A DNA stretch of 54,100 nucleotides from Nitrobacter sp. 62-13 (GCF_001896955.1 NZ_MKRN01000203.1:1-54100); one strand, 5' to 3'. Shown: positions 28,004-36,902, counted from the stretch's first letter. Notes: generated from the sequence alone by a model not told the origin. Made by a program: numbers and translations.

Positions 28004-29761
28004 TTACGCAGCCCGAACCGAGTTCAGGAATTTCCCGACTTCGAGCTTAAGCCGGTTGCCGTCACTGGATAGCGACTGCGCGGCCGACAACACCTGCGAC
28101 GAGGCTGAGCCTGTTTCCGTCGCACCGCGCTGGACGTCAGCGATATTGGACGATACCTGCTGGGTCCCTTGCGAAGCCTGCTGCACGTTCCGCGAGATTT
28201 CCTGCGTCGCGGCCCCTTGTTCTTCCACCGCGGCCGCGATGATCGAGGCAATCTCCGAGAGCCTTTCAATCGTGCCGCCGATCTCCTTGATGGCGTCGAC
28301 CGAATGCTGCGTCGCGCCCTGGATGCCTGAGATTTGCTGGCCGATCTCGCCGGTGGCTTTCGCTGTCTGCTCGGCAAGCGCCTTCACCTCGGAAGCGACC
28401 ACCGCAAAGCCCCGGCCCGCCTCGCCCGCCCGAGCCGCCTCGATCGTGGCGTTGAGGGCAAGCAGGTTTGTCTGACCTGCGATTGTGTTGATCAGCTCAA
28501 CGACGTCTCCTATGCGGCCCGCGGCGCGAGACAGCTCGCCGACGCGATCATTGGTTTTGCGGGCCTGGTCGACCGCTTCATTGGCAATGCGCGCAGATTC
28601 CTGCACCTGACGGCCGATCTCGGTGACGGACGATGCCAGCTCCTCGGTTGCGGCGGCGACTGAATGGACGTTGGTCGATGCTTCCTCGGAAGCCGCGGCA
28701 ACCGTCGTGGTTACGTGCTGGGCCCGCTCGGCCGTGGAGGTCAGCGTGCTGGCCGAGGCTTCCAGTTCGGTCGAGGCGGACGCGACTGTTTCGACGATCT
28801 CGCCTACGGCGGCTTCGAACGAATCGGCCAGCTTGATCATGTCGGCCTTCCGCTGCTGGGCGGCAATCTCGTCCTGCTTCCTCTTGGCTTCGGCTTCCTC
28901 GCGAGCTTTTTGTTCGGACACGACCTTGAACCTCTCGACGGCGGCGGCGACGGCGCCGACTTCGTCCTTGCGGCCAAGTCCTGGCAGCACGACGGAGAAA
29001 TTGCCTTCCGCCAGCTCCAGCATGGATTTGGTCAGCGCCGAGATCGGTTTGGCGATCGTGACGATCGACAGGACGCAGGCGCCGACCAGCAGCAGGGCGA
29101 CCGCGAGACCAAGTATCATCGAAATCCGCTGGGCGGAGGCTTCTTCCCGTGCCGCCGCAGCCTTCTCCTCTTCAACGCGCCCCTTGGCGAACTCGACGAC
29201 CTTCTCCGAAACTTCGGCCAGCTCCTTCGCCGTCGGGAGGGCGACTTCCTTCGTCAGCCGGACCGCCTCATGCCCAAGCTTGGCGAGCTGCGCGCCGGCG
29301 TCGGCCTTCATGTCGGCACCCTGTTTCGCCTCGATCTCCAGCAACTCGCCGCGAACCGCGGCAATCGGCCTGGCCCCATTGTTCAGATACTGATCGGCAA
29401 GCCGGCTCATCTTCTCAAGTCGCGCACGGTTTTCAGCCGACTTCGAAAGCTTGAGGGCCTCACCGATAAATCCCCGTGCAGCGTTGTAATGATTAACGAC
29501 GTCTTCCCGTGCGGCCAGCAACTGCGCCGGCGTGCTTGCGAGACGAATATCACGAACTCCGATCACCATGCCGCGAGTCGACGATTTAGCTTCGATGCCT
29601 TTCATTGCGAGTAGATTCTGACTTTCCGCTCTCTCGTTGGCTTGGCGCACCGCATCGCTGCCGCTCATCTGAACATAGATCAGCGCGACAACCATGATGA
29701 TGCTGAGCAACGATGTAACTGCGAGCTTTGTGCCGATTCGCAGGTTTTCAATGAAACGCAT
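28004..29761 (-). CDS. Methyl-accepting chemotaxis protein
   Basis: A 585-residue chemoreceptor. TM1 lies at about residues 13-32 ([20 protein letters not shown]) and TM2 at about 213-235 ([19 protein letters not shown]), enclosing a four-helix-bundle ligand domain of about 180 residues. A HAMP segment follows ([20 protein letters not shown]), then the signalling domain with the conserved hairpin tip [20 protein letters not shown] and [20 protein letters not shown]. No CheR-binding pentapeptide is seen at the end. No chemotaxis genes are adjacent, so it is an orphan receptor. The ligand is unknown. Confidence 0.96.
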   Translation of the reverse strand: MRFIENLRIGTKLAVTSLLSIIMVVALIYVQMSGSDAVRQANERAESQNLLAMKGIEAKSSTRGMVIGVRDIRLASTPAQLLAAREDVVNHYNAARGFIGEALKLSKSAENRARLEKMSRLADQYLNNGARPIAAVRGELLEIEAKQGADMKADAGAQLAKLGHEAVRLTKEVALPTAKELAEVSEKVVEFAKGRVEEEKAAAAREEASAQRISMILGLAVALLLVGACVLSIVTIAKPISALTKSMLELAEGNFSVVLPGLGRKDEVGAVAAAVERFKVVSEQKAREEAEAKRKQDEIAAQQRKADMIKLADSFEAAVGEIVETVASASTELEASASTLTSTAERAQHVTTTVAAASEEASTNVHSVAAATEELASSVTEIGRQVQESARIANEAVDQARKTNDRVGELSRAAGRIGDVVELINTIAGQTNLLALNATIEAARAGEAGRGFAVVASEVKALAEQTAKATGEIGQQISGIQGATQHSVDAIKEIGGTIERLSEIASIIAAAVEEQGAATQEISRNVQQASQGTQQVSSNIADVQRGATETGSASSQVLSAAQSLSSDGNRLKLEVGKFLNSVRAA

Positions 29762-29966
29762 CGCAAGTGGCTCCGGAAAAATATGGCTACGTCACCGTAT
29801 GGGGATGATCAGCAATGTTTCGAATCGCCGACGATAACGGGACGGGACAATATCGCGCTCAAATGCGAATGAATCGTTATAGCACCAGACACATTACGGC
29901 AGCGCCGCCGAAAGATTTGCATCCGGACGACCAACCAAGGTTGGGCTCGTAGCGCTTTTGCCGGGG

Positions 29967-30890
29967 CTATCGCCCGAACGGCGGAAAGAACGGATTGCTG
30001 CGAGGTTGCTGCTGCGGCGGCGGCGGAGGCGACGCCGGTTGCGGAGGCGGCGCCGGCTGACGCGGCTGGCGTGCGGATTGCCGCGGCGTTCGCTTGGCTG
30101 GCGGCGGCGGCGCCGGTTTCGGGGGATCCGGCTGCGCGTTGACGACTGTCGTTTCCGGATCCTTGCAGTCGGTCAGCCAGACGTCATAGATCGGATGCTC
30201 GACGCCATGCAGACCGGGGCTCGCCGCGAACATCCAGCCGGAGAAGATCCGCTTCACTTCGCCCTGGAGGGTGATCTCGTCGACCTCCACGAAGGCGTCC
30301 GTGTTTGCGGCTTCGGTCGCGGGACGCGTGTAGCAGGCGTCGGTCTTCACCCGCAGCGCGCCGAACTGCACGGTCTCTCCCACATCCTCGTCGAAGTGGA
30401 TGATGCGGCCGGTGATCTTGTCGAGGCCGGAAAAGACCGCTTTCTTGTTGATGATCTTCTGCGCCGGCGGCTCGGTTACGACCTCGTCGCCCGGTTGCAG
30501 CGTGGCCGGCGCGGGCGGAGCCGAGCGCGGCGGATGTTGTGCGGACGGCTGGTTGAGCGCAGGCGGCGCGACCGCAACGCCACCGGGCGCGTTCTGCGGA
30601 ACCACGGTGGTGCCGGGCGGAGGCAGCGGCTGGGTCTGGACCGGTCCCGGCGGCGCAACGCCCTGCCCGGGATTCAACGGCGCCGGCAGCACGCGGCCCT
30701 GCCGCGGCAGATCCGGCACGTCTTCCTCATCGTCCTCGGGCGTCCCCTGCCCGCGCGGAATGGCAGCCGGCGGGCGCGGCACGGGATCCGAAAAAATGTT
30801 TCCGATTTGCGCGCGCGCGGGCGACGCTGCCGCGATCAGGCCGGCGATCATGAAAGCCGCACAACCGGCTATGATAAGGGTTCGGAACAT
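29967..30890 (-). CDS. DUF2155 domain-containing exported protein
   Basis: A 307-residue protein. The signal peptide is about 1-28 (LIIAGCAAFMIAGLIAAASPARA). A Pro/Gln-rich linker fills about 30-140. The conserved DUF2155 domain (about 150-250) has AVFSGLDKITGRIIHFDEDV, VQFGALRVKTDACYTRP and FSGWMFAASPGLHGVEHPIY with DVWLTDCK. A second Pro-rich tail ends it (PPPPAKRTPRQ and poly-Pro stretches). In alphaproteobacteria this gene usually sits next to the NDUFA12 gene; here NDUFA12 is 2.4 kb away beyond the FecR-domain gene. The function is unknown. Confidence 0.9.
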   Translation of the reverse strand: MFRTLIIAGCAAFMIAGLIAAASPARAQIGNIFSDPVPRPPAAIPRGQGTPEDDEEDVPDLPRQGRVLPAPLNPGQGVAPPGPVQTQPLPPPGTTVVPQNAPGGVAVAPPALNQPSAQHPPRSAPPAPATLQPGDEVVTEPPAQKIINKKAVFSGLDKITGRIIHFDEDVGETVQFGALRVKTDACYTRPATEAANTDAFVEVDEITLQGEVKRIFSGWMFAASPGLHGVEHPIYDVWLTDCKDPETTVVNAQPDPPKPAPPPPAKRTPRQSARQPRQPAPPPQPASPPPPPQQQPRSNPFFPPFGR

Positions 30891-31377
30891 CTCGCGCGGC
30901 TTTGTCTGGCTCGAATCAGGGCCGGAACATTGTACAGAAATTTAATGGCTCCAAGCCGCTCGCAGGCGCTCGGTTAACACGGGGAATGCGGCGGGGAAAG
31001 GGCGGCATGCGCACCCAGTTGGATGCTCTGCCGTCTGGTTCGCGGATCGCAGATCGCGGCGCGTCCGATGAAGCCGCATCAGCGATGGTCGCCGATCTTC
31101 GGCGATGACAACTCCCGCGGCAGATCTGAAAAGCGCGCATCATCGCGGTCGAGCTTGATCCGTTTCTTGCGCTTGCTGCCCTCGACTCCGGTCAGCACAC
31201 CCCGACGTAACCAGGTTTCAGCGGCAAACATACGGCAGTGGATTTAGAGCAACAGATGGCATCATTCGAGTCTTGAATGGTATTTCGGTAGGTCTACGGG
31301 GTTGGCACGTTCGTGGTGTTCAGGGCTATATTCGAGGCTATACTCGCCTTTTCAGTTTTGCGTGTCGAGGAATTGCC
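30891..31377. other. Intergenic region upstream of the FecR-domain gene
   Basis: About 490 bases. A minus-strand frame at 31079-31231 would encode a 50-residue basic peptide (MFAAETWLRRGVLTGVEGSK at its start), but it lacks a ribosome site and a recognised family; it may be a remnant. Near the FecR gene lies a pair of 12-bp direct repeats (annotated separately). No RNA gene was recognised. Confidence 0.4.
31324..31347 (+). repeat. Two 12-bp direct repeats upstream of the FecR-domain gene
   Basis: GGCTATATTCGA (31324-31335) is immediately followed by GGCTATACTCGC (31336-31347), 10 of 12 bases identical. They end 30 bases before the start codon, where a promoter or tandem activator site would lie, and TATACT at 31339-31344 could be a -10 box. 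The regulatory role is inferred. Confidence 0.5.
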
Positions 31378-33120
31378 ATGAGCCGGACGGGGGCGCTTCA
31401 GCTTGCAATAACGACGGCTGTGCTGGCGATTTGCGGCGCGACGGCGCAGGCCCAGCAGGTCGGCACCGCATCGGCGGTCAACCCGGCTGCGACCGCGAAC
31501 CTGAAGACCATCATCATCGGCCAGTCGATCGCGCATAAGGAGCGCATCCAGACCAAGTCCAGCGGCTCGGTGCAACTGCTGTTTCTCGACAAGACCTCGA
31601 TGACCATCGGTCCGAACAGCGACCTGACGATCGACGAATACGTCTACGACCCCAGCGCCAACACCGGAAAGCTGGCGGCGACGCTCAGCAAGGGCGCGCT
31701 TCGTTTCGTCGGCGGCCAGATCAGCCACAACGGCGACGCCGAGATCAAGACCGCGTCGGCCTTGATCGGCATCCGCGGCGGCGTGATGATGATCGACGGC
31801 AAAGGCGGCATCTATGCCGGTTACGGCACGATGACCGTGAACTCCAGCGGTCAGACCGTGACGCTCGGGGCCGGTGAATTCACCCAGACCCAATCGGGCG
31901 GTCCGCCGACTCCGCCCGGCCTGCCCCCGCCGGGATTCGTGCAGCGGCAGATCGCGCTCTTTCAGAGCGCCGCCGGCCAAACGGGCGGCGCGCGCGCGGG
32001 CGCGGCATCGGCGGCGAATGTCGCAGCCGCAGAGCACAGCGCGACCGGATCGCCCGGCGGACTGGTGACGGGATCGGGCGCGCCGCCCTCTCCCACTCCG
32101 CCCACCATCGTCCAACAGATCAACGCGATCACGTCCGCGTTCACCCAGTCGATCCAGACCTCCAATCAGGCGACGGGGGTGCAGGAGATCGCGGATCGGC
32201 CGAAGGGCGACAGCAACACGCCGCCTATCGACAACAACCCGCGCCCTTCGGCGACGCTGACCGGGTACGTCGGGGGACTGGACGTCGTTAACCTGAACCA
32301 GAACCATACGAATTATCAGCCACCGATTACAGATCCGATCACCGGCACGGCGGCGATCAACCTCGACGCGGCCAACAATCGTGTTCAGGGCACTCTGGAT
32401 ATATACGCCTATGACCCGGCGAATCCGTTCACGCAGCTCGCGCACAGTATTCACGCGCTGCTCCAGTTCGGATCGACTGGATCGACCGGCCCCGCCAACA
32501 GCGGCTATTCCGATTACAATAATTTTTATGCGAACATCCCCGACAACTCCATCGTCAACAACAAAGCGGTCACCGGCGTGGTCGTGTCGGCCAACGGCGT
32601 CGCAGCGAACCAGGTCGTCACCAACGCGATTCCCAATCTGACGCCGTGTCAGTGCGATTATACGCGCTGGGGATTCTGGGCGGTCAGTGCATCCAACGGC
32701 AATGCGACGCCGGACGAAGCGCTTATTGGCACCTGGGTCGCCGGTCGGCCGGTGGGCAGCATCAGCGATGTGCCAACCACGGGCACCGCAACCTACACCG
32801 GCCATGTCATCGCCAACGTGAACAGCGCAGGCTTCGTCGCCGGCGGCTTCTCCAACGCCGTAGACTTCGGTGCGCGATCCGGCGCGGTCAGCGTGACCAA
32901 CCTCGACAGCACCAATTATTCCGGCACCGTGAATTTCAATACCGACCCGCGCAATTTCGGCGGCACCATCGCGGGCGATGTCGGCGGCCGCAACATGACG
33001 TTGCAGGGCAGCTTCTTTCAGGGCCCAAACAGTCCGGTCGGCGAGATGGGCGGAAGCGTCGCGATTTCAGGCGCCAACAATTATCTCGGCAGCGGCATTT
33101 TTGCAGCGACCAAGCGCTGA
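31378..33120 (+). CDS. FecR-domain exported protein with beta-barrel-like C-terminal domain
   Basis: A 580-residue protein starting at the ATG after GAGGAA (31367-31372). The signal peptide is about 1-25 (AITTAVLAICGATAQAQ). A FecR domain covers about 40-150 (QSIAHKERIQTKSSGSVQLL, DKTSMTIGPNSDLTIDEYVY, SALIGIRGG). A Pro/Ala/Thr-rich linker (170-260) follows. The C-terminal 200 residues are rich in Gly, Asn, Thr and aromatics and end with strand-like repeats: VSVTNLDSTNYSGTVNFN, GSFFQGPNSPVGEMGGSVAI, NYLGSGIFAATKR. That tail resembles the small barrel of TbpB-like surface lipoproteins, though no lipobox is present. No sigma factor or TonB receptor gene is adjacent, so this is not a classical FecIR system. 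It may be a surface or matrix protein. Confidence 0.8.
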   Translation: MSRTGALQLAITTAVLAICGATAQAQQVGTASAVNPAATANLKTIIIGQSIAHKERIQTKSSGSVQLLFLDKTSMTIGPNSDLTIDEYVYDPSANTGKLAATLSKGALRFVGGQISHNGDAEIKTASALIGIRGGVMMIDGKGGIYAGYGTMTVNSSGQTVTLGAGEFTQTQSGGPPTPPGLPPPGFVQRQIALFQSAAGQTGGARAGAASAANVAAAEHSATGSPGGLVTGSGAPPSPTPPTIVQQINAITSAFTQSIQTSNQATGVQEIADRPKGDSNTPPIDNNPRPSATLTGYVGGLDVVNLNQNHTNYQPPITDPITGTAAINLDAANNRVQGTLDIYAYDPANPFTQLAHSIHALLQFGSTGSTGPANSGYSDYNNFYANIPDNSIVNNKAVTGVVVSANGVAANQVVTNAIPNLTPCQCDYTRWGFWAVSASNGNATPDEALIGTWVAGRPVGSISDVPTTGTATYTGHVIANVNSAGFVAGGFSNAVDFGARSGAVSVTNLDSTNYSGTVNFNTDPRNFGGTIAGDVGGRNMTLQGSFFQGPNSPVGEMGGSVAISGANNYLGSGIFAATKR

Positions 33121-33307
33121 AAATTGCTCAATCGCACCAGGCCTCGGATGGGTTTGGTTAAATCGTCCGACCATCACCTGACGCTTCATCGCACGCTCGT
33201 CCTGAATGAGCGCACCGTGCAACGGCACTGCCATCAAGTTGCGCGGCCGGCGTAACGCAATCGGTGCAGGTATGTGTCGCGGGTTGAGATACGGCGCGCC
33301 CAGCGCC

Positions 33308-33718
33308 CTATTTCCCCGGCGTCCAGGGCTGGTAATCGCCGGTCGCCTTGGGGCGGTGGCCGCTCACCAGCGTCGAGCCGGGCGGGCGATAGGCAGCCGG
33401 CGTCCCGGTCATGTTCGGCACATGCGGCTTCTGCCATTCACGCGGCTTATAGTTTTCCTTGGTCGGCGGAATATCCACAATGTGATGAATCCAGCCATGC
33501 CACTCCGGCGGAATGCGGCTGGCTTCCGTATAGCCGTTGTAGACCACCCAGCGCCGCTCGAAACCGAGCGTCGGGTCGATCTTTCCGCCCCGCGTCCGGT
33601 AATAGCGGTTGCCCTGGCTGTCCTGCCCGACCAGCTCGCCGAAGCGCCACGTCCAGAGCTGCGTGCCGAAGGTCTGGCTGTTCCACCAGGTAAAGAGTTT
33701 GAGGAAAAACTGCTTCAT
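33308..33718 (-). CDS. NADH dehydrogenase subunit NDUFA12 homologue
   Basis: A 136-residue protein related to the mitochondrial complex I accessory subunit NDUFA12 (B17.2). Conserved blocks are FTWWNSQTFGTQLWTWRFGE, VGQDSQGNRYYRTR, RRWVVYNGYTEASRIPPEWH, GWIHHIVDIPP and the C-terminal HVPNMTGTPAAYRPPGS. It acts on the cytoplasmic side of complex I in alphaproteobacteria. The ATG at 33718 gives the family's usual N-terminus; a longer frame to 33964 is not supported. It is separated from the usual DUF2155 neighbour by the FecR-domain gene. Confidence 0.94.
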   Translation of the reverse strand: MKQFFLKLFTWWNSQTFGTQLWTWRFGELVGQDSQGNRYYRTRGGKIDPTLGFERRWVVYNGYTEASRIPPEWHGWIHHIVDIPPTKENYKPREWQKPHVPNMTGTPAAYRPPGSTLVSGHRPKATGDYQPWTPGK

Positions 33719-34017
33719 GGCCGGATTCCATCGCCGAAAGGGCATAGCGCCTTGATTTGATGGCATCCCGCCGCGCGCTTGTCCAGCACGACCCGCAGCC
33801 GAATGACGAGACCCAGCCTGCGGCCAACGGGCGCGGATCGATCCAAGCGGATCGGTCCAAATTGGCGGGTTGCGCCTTCGGCTAAGCTGCCCTACAGAGC
33901 CCCCGCTCCTCCGTCCGGGCGATATCGTATCCGTGATCGAATGCTGCGCGCTGTTGACGGACAAGATAGAACCCTGAATGTTGCCGTTGCAGGCGCGAAA
34001 AACATAAAGGCTGCGAA

Positions 34018-34299
34018 ATGTCCGAAGTCGTCAACAACATGGAAAAACATCGCTACGAACTCGAAGTGGACGGGCACATCGCTGCAGCCTACTATCGATT
34101 TCTGGACGGCATCATCGTGTTCACCCATACCCAGGTTCCGCCCGAACTCAGAGACAAGGGCGTTGCCTCGGAACTCGTGCAAGGCGCAATGGATCAAGTG
34201 CGCGCCGACAGATTCAGGGTCGGCGCTCAATGCCCCTTCGTGAAAGACTGGCTCGAGAAGCATCCGGATTATGCCGATCTGCTGAGGCCGAATTTGTGA
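34018..34299 (+). CDS. Small GNAT-fold acetyltransferase (copy 1)
   Basis: A 93-residue protein of the minimal GNAT-type family (YjdJ-like, acetyltransf_CG). The order is RYELEVDGHIAAAYYRFLDG, the strand IIVFTHTQVPPELRDKGVAS, which carries the acetyl-CoA loop, ELVQGAMDQVRADRFRVGAQ, CPFVKDWLEKHPDYADLL. The ACP-binding CPFV-x-x-W/YL motif is typical. It is paralogous to the gene at 34694, from which it is separated by palindromic repeats. The substrate is unknown. Confidence 0.9.
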   Translation: MSEVVNNMEKHRYELEVDGHIAAAYYRFLDGIIVFTHTQVPPELRDKGVASELVQGAMDQVRADRFRVGAQCPFVKDWLEKHPDYADLLRPNL

Positions 34300-34385
34300 G
34301 GATGGGCGCGACATCGTCTCAACCACGGCCGCGTTCTTGAAAAGGCGGTCCTGCGTGGCCCCGATGCGCCGTCGGGATCGCCCGG

Positions 34386-34464
34386 CTAGTACCGCCGATT
34401 TGAAATTCCTGCACCACTTGCAGCGGGTTCGTCTTCGGGAATTTCAAATCGAAAGCGGTACCAG
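34386..34464. repeat. CTAGTAC-bounded palindromic element 1
   Basis: GTACCGC (34389-34395) and GATTTGAAATTCC (34397-34409) pair with GGAATTTCAAATC (34438-34450) and GCGGTAC (34455-34461), giving a 13-bp and a 7-bp stem around a 28-base loop. The left end reads CTAGTACC, as in the adjacent element at 34479. Confidence 0.85.
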
Positions 34465-34478
34465 AATCATAAAGTTGC

Positions 34479-34553
34479 CTAGTACCCTTTGCTTTCCGAA
34501 GTTCGTTAAGGGAGTGTTGCGGTGTCTCACGAACTTCGGAAAGCGGGTACTAG
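34479..34553. repeat. CTAGTAC-bounded palindromic element 2
   Basis: The 28-base left arm (34479-34506) begins CTAGTACCC and ends CTTTCCGAAGTTCGT; the right arm (34529-34553) begins ACGAACTTCGGAAAGC and ends GGGTACTAG. The arms match over 16 and 9 bp with a three-base bulge. The loop (34507-34528) is 22 bases. Ends CTAGTAC and GTACTAG are perfect inverted terminal sequences. Confidence 0.9.
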
Positions 34554-34606
34554 TGTCCTTCACCGTTTAACGGAAACGGCGAAAGGCTTCAGACTTTTGA
34601 TTTGAC

Positions 34607-34650
34607 GCGTTTTCTTCACGCGAACCGAATTTCACTTCGCTCGAAAACGC
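34607..34650. repeat. Third palindromic repeat, GCGTTTTC type
   Basis: GCGTTTTC (34607-34614) and GAAAACGC (34643-34650) bracket CACGCGAACC and CACTTCGCTC. I recall this class of sequence from intergenic regions of Bradyrhizobium genomes; that is recollection, not a search. It lies just before the second acetyltransferase gene. Confidence 0.65.
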
Positions 34651-34693
34651 CGTGGTGCCATGATGACCCCGTGGAGGAACCCACGCGCGAACC

Positions 34694-34966
34694 ATGGCCG
34701 CCGTCTACGACAACAAGGATCTGAGCCGTTTTGAACTGGACGTCGAAGGCGGGATTGCCTTCGCGAATTACCGCCTTGCGCCCGGCACGGTCATCATCAC
34801 CCACACCGAAACGCCGCGCGAGCTGCGCGGCCGCGGCATCGCCTCCCTGCTCGTCAAGGGCGCGCTGGCGCTGATCCGAGCCGAGGGCCTGAAGGTGGTC
34901 GCCGGTTGCGGGTTCGTCGCCAACTATCTCGACAAGCATCCCGAAGAAGCCGACCGCGTGGTGTGA
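34694..34966 (+). CDS. Small GNAT-fold acetyltransferase (copy 2)
   Basis: A 90-residue paralogue of the protein at 34018: RFELDVEGGIAFANYRLAPG, VIITHTETPRELRGRGIASL, LVKGALALIRAEGLKVVAGC, FVANYLDKHPEEADRVV. It keeps the acetyl-CoA loop (RGRGIAS) and the GCGFVANYL motif. Codon use is more GC-rich than in copy 1, so the pair is probably not a recent duplication. Three palindromic elements fill the 394 bases between the copies. Confidence 0.92.
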   Translation: MAAVYDNKDLSRFELDVEGGIAFANYRLAPGTVIITHTETPRELRGRGIASLLVKGALALIRAEGLKVVAGCGFVANYLDKHPEEADRVV

Positions 34967-35017
34967 GCCCGCGAGTCAGACTCTTGAAACAACCGCGTCA
35001 GTGGACGCCAGCCAGCA

Positions 35018-35389
35018 TCAGTGCTTCATGTCAGGCGGCAGCTTGCCGCCGTTGGCTGCGAGTTGAGCCATCATCTGCTTGTGCAGCCAGATGTTCATCG
35101 CCGCTGAATCGTTGGTGTCGCCGGAATATTTCAGATCCTTCGCCAGTTCCTTGCGGGCGCTCAGGCTGGAGTCGATATCGAGCGCCTTCATCAGATCGAC
35201 GATCGATGTCCGCCATGCCAGCTTTTCCTTCTTGGCGGCGACGGCCTTGTCGAGAATGGCTGCGACATCAACGCTGCCTGCGGGCGCACCGCCTGATGAG
35301 GTGACCGCGCCGCCTGTTTCAGGCGCAGGTGTTGCCGCTTCGGCGTGCGTGCCGAAGATGGCGCCCATGATCTTTCCGAAAATGCTCAT
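35018..35389 (-). CDS. DUF3597 family protein
   Basis: A 123-residue protein. The N-terminus MSIFGKIMGAIFG is characteristic, followed by an Ala/Thr/Gly-rich linker and the conserved domain VDVAAILDKAVAAKKEKLAW, RTSIVDLMKALDIDSSLSAR, KELAKDLKYSGDTNDSAAMN, IWLHKQMMAQLAANGGKLP. Structures of related proteins show a small helical domain; the function is unknown. GGGAG precedes the ATG at 35389 on the minus strand. It is convergent with the acetyltransferase gene. Confidence 0.92.
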   Translation of the reverse strand: MSIFGKIMGAIFGTHAEAATPAPETGGAVTSSGGAPAGSVDVAAILDKAVAAKKEKLAWRTSIVDLMKALDIDSSLSARKELAKDLKYSGDTNDSAAMNIWLHKQMMAQLAANGGKLPPDMKH

Positions 35390-35835
35390 TGTGCCGCTCC
35401 CAATAGCTTCACATCGTGTGCAGATCGAGCCGAGGCGGAACCTCGCGTCTGTGTCCGTCCGGTCACGAAAAGAGTAGCCGCCTCGTTGCGGCTTGCCAAT
35501 GCGGCAATGGCGGGCCGCGCGGGAACGTATGCGCCGCCTGTCGCGGACGACATCACAATGTCGCATTTGAATTGTCGCGCTTTGCGAATGCGCTCGCTCG
35601 CATGCGATTCAAAGTCGCGACGACATGACGTCCTGTTACCGCACCATCCGACGACCAAAAAAAAATCACTGAAGCGTGAGCAACGAAAACCGGAGATAGG
35701 GATTAGAATTGCCTTACAGGTCGCGGCAAGACCAGGTTCCTTGCTCTCGCGTCTGGGCTTGATCGTGATCGTTTCCGAAGGGGCAAAACTTGCGCCTTCT
35801 GACGGCGTGAGGTTCGGCCCCGCGAAAGGGAGACA
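35390..35835. other. Intergenic region between DUF3597 and DUF2189 genes
   Basis: About 446 bases separating divergent genes. Open frames here have no recognisable protein sequence. There is a run of nine A at 35659-35667 in a locally AT-rich patch and an AAAGGGAG ribosome site at the right end. No hairpin or RNA gene was recognised. Confidence 0.45.
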
Positions 35836-36777
35836 ATGAACATGGCCACCTCTTATCCTGTTGACGCCCCGTCACGCCTACAACCAGGAATGGTCGCCAC
35901 CGACAGGCCGGTTATCCGGCACATCGGCCTCTCCGACCTTCTTGATGCGTTGCGGCTGGGCTGGGAAGATTTCAAGGCGGTCCCCAGCCACGCCATAGTC
36001 CTTTGCGTGATCTATCCCGTGCTCGGAATCGTACTGGCCCGAATGGTGCTCGGCTATTCGGTCTTGCCGATGCTGTTTCCGATCGCCGCCGGCTTTGCCC
36101 TGATCGGGCCGTTTGCAGCGCTCGGACTCTATGAATTGAGCTATCGCCGCGAACTCGGCATGGAGGCGTCCGCATGGCATGCGCTCTCTGTGATGCGATC
36201 GCCGTCGTTCGGATCGATGCTCGGATTGGGCGCGCTGCTCCTCGTTATTTTCTTCGTCTGGGTAGCAACCGCGCATGCGATCTATGTCTCCACCTTCGGC
36301 AACGCGCCAGCATCGGCAGTGCCCGATTTTGTCACGCGGGTTTTAACCACGTCTGAGGGCTGGCGCTTGATCGTGGTCGGCTGCGGCGTCGGATTCCTGT
36401 TTGCGGCCGTCGCCTTGTGCATCAGCATCGTGTCGTTCCCGCTGATGCTCCACCAGCATGCCGACATGACCGATGCCATGTGGACGTCGATGCGCGTAGT
36501 TGCGAAGAATCCGATCGCAGCCGCGGAATGGGGTTTGATCGTTGCTGTCCTGCTGGTGCTCGGAACGATTCCCTTCTTCCTCGGCCTTACCATCGTGATG
36601 CCGTTGCTCGGTCATGCGACATGGCACCTCTACCGCAAGGCGATCGAAACTCCCTTGACCTCGCCATCGCACGAGATCCCGCCGGTTGAGAGGGAAAAGC
36701 GTTATGCGGCGGATTTCCCGTCCGTCTTGTTCCCTCCTTACGGGCGCAAGCAACAATTCTTCGATAGTTCGGATTGA
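35836..36777 (+). CDS. DUF2189 integral membrane protein
   Basis: A 313-residue inner-membrane protein with about six TM helices. DUF2189 features are the N-terminal IGLSDLLDALRLGWEDFKAV, then AIVLCVIYPVLGIVLARMVL, FALIGPFAALGLYELSYRRE, and later FPLMLHQHADMTDAMWTSMR with VVAKNPIAAAEWG, the conserved cytoplasmic loop. The function is unknown. In rhizobia it often lies among respiratory or stress genes. A strong hairpin follows 24 bases after the stop. Confidence 0.92.
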   Translation: MNMATSYPVDAPSRLQPGMVATDRPVIRHIGLSDLLDALRLGWEDFKAVPSHAIVLCVIYPVLGIVLARMVLGYSVLPMLFPIAAGFALIGPFAALGLYELSYRRELGMEASAWHALSVMRSPSFGSMLGLGALLLVIFFVWVATAHAIYVSTFGNAPASAVPDFVTRVLTTSEGWRLIVVGCGVGFLFAAVALCISIVSFPLMLHQHADMTDAMWTSMRVVAKNPIAAAEWGLIVAVLLVLGTIPFFLGLTIVMPLLGHATWHLYRKAIETPLTSPSHEIPPVEREKRYAADFPSVLFPPYGRKQQFFDSSD

Positions 36778-36800
36778 TGGAAGACGTACGCGCGTTCATG

Positions 36801-36828
36801 CGGCCGTCTCGAGCAATCGAGACGGCCG
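36801..36828 (+). terminator. 12-bp hairpin after the DUF2189 gene
   Basis: A perfect stem CGGCCGTCTCGA (36801-36812) / TCGAGACGGCCG (36817-36828) with a GCAA tetraloop. No T run follows, so it may act as an RNA-stabilising or factor-dependent terminator. Confidence 0.65.
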
Positions 36829-36902
36829 TCGCGCAAGGAACGTCAGTAAATCCCCCGTGGCCACGCCCACGCTGACCGCCGGATTCTTGAAAGTGCGGAC
36901 CT

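Noticed and set aside
31079-31231. A 50-residue basic peptide on the minus strand
   Set aside because: It has protein-like sequence at first glance but lacks a ribosome site, TM helix or known motif; it is mentioned only as a possible remnant.
31378-33120. A FecIR-type iron-signalling anti-sigma factor
   Set aside because: The protein is exported by a cleavable signal peptide, has no cytoplasmic anti-sigma part, and no ECF sigma gene or TonB receptor is adjacent.
34386-34553. Integron attC sites
   Set aside because: The palindromes lack the GTTRRRY and RYYYAAC core sites, and no integrase or gene-cassette array is present.
34479-34553. A CRISPR array
   Set aside because: There are only two hairpins with different internal sequences and no regular repeat-spacer pattern; no cas genes occur in the window.
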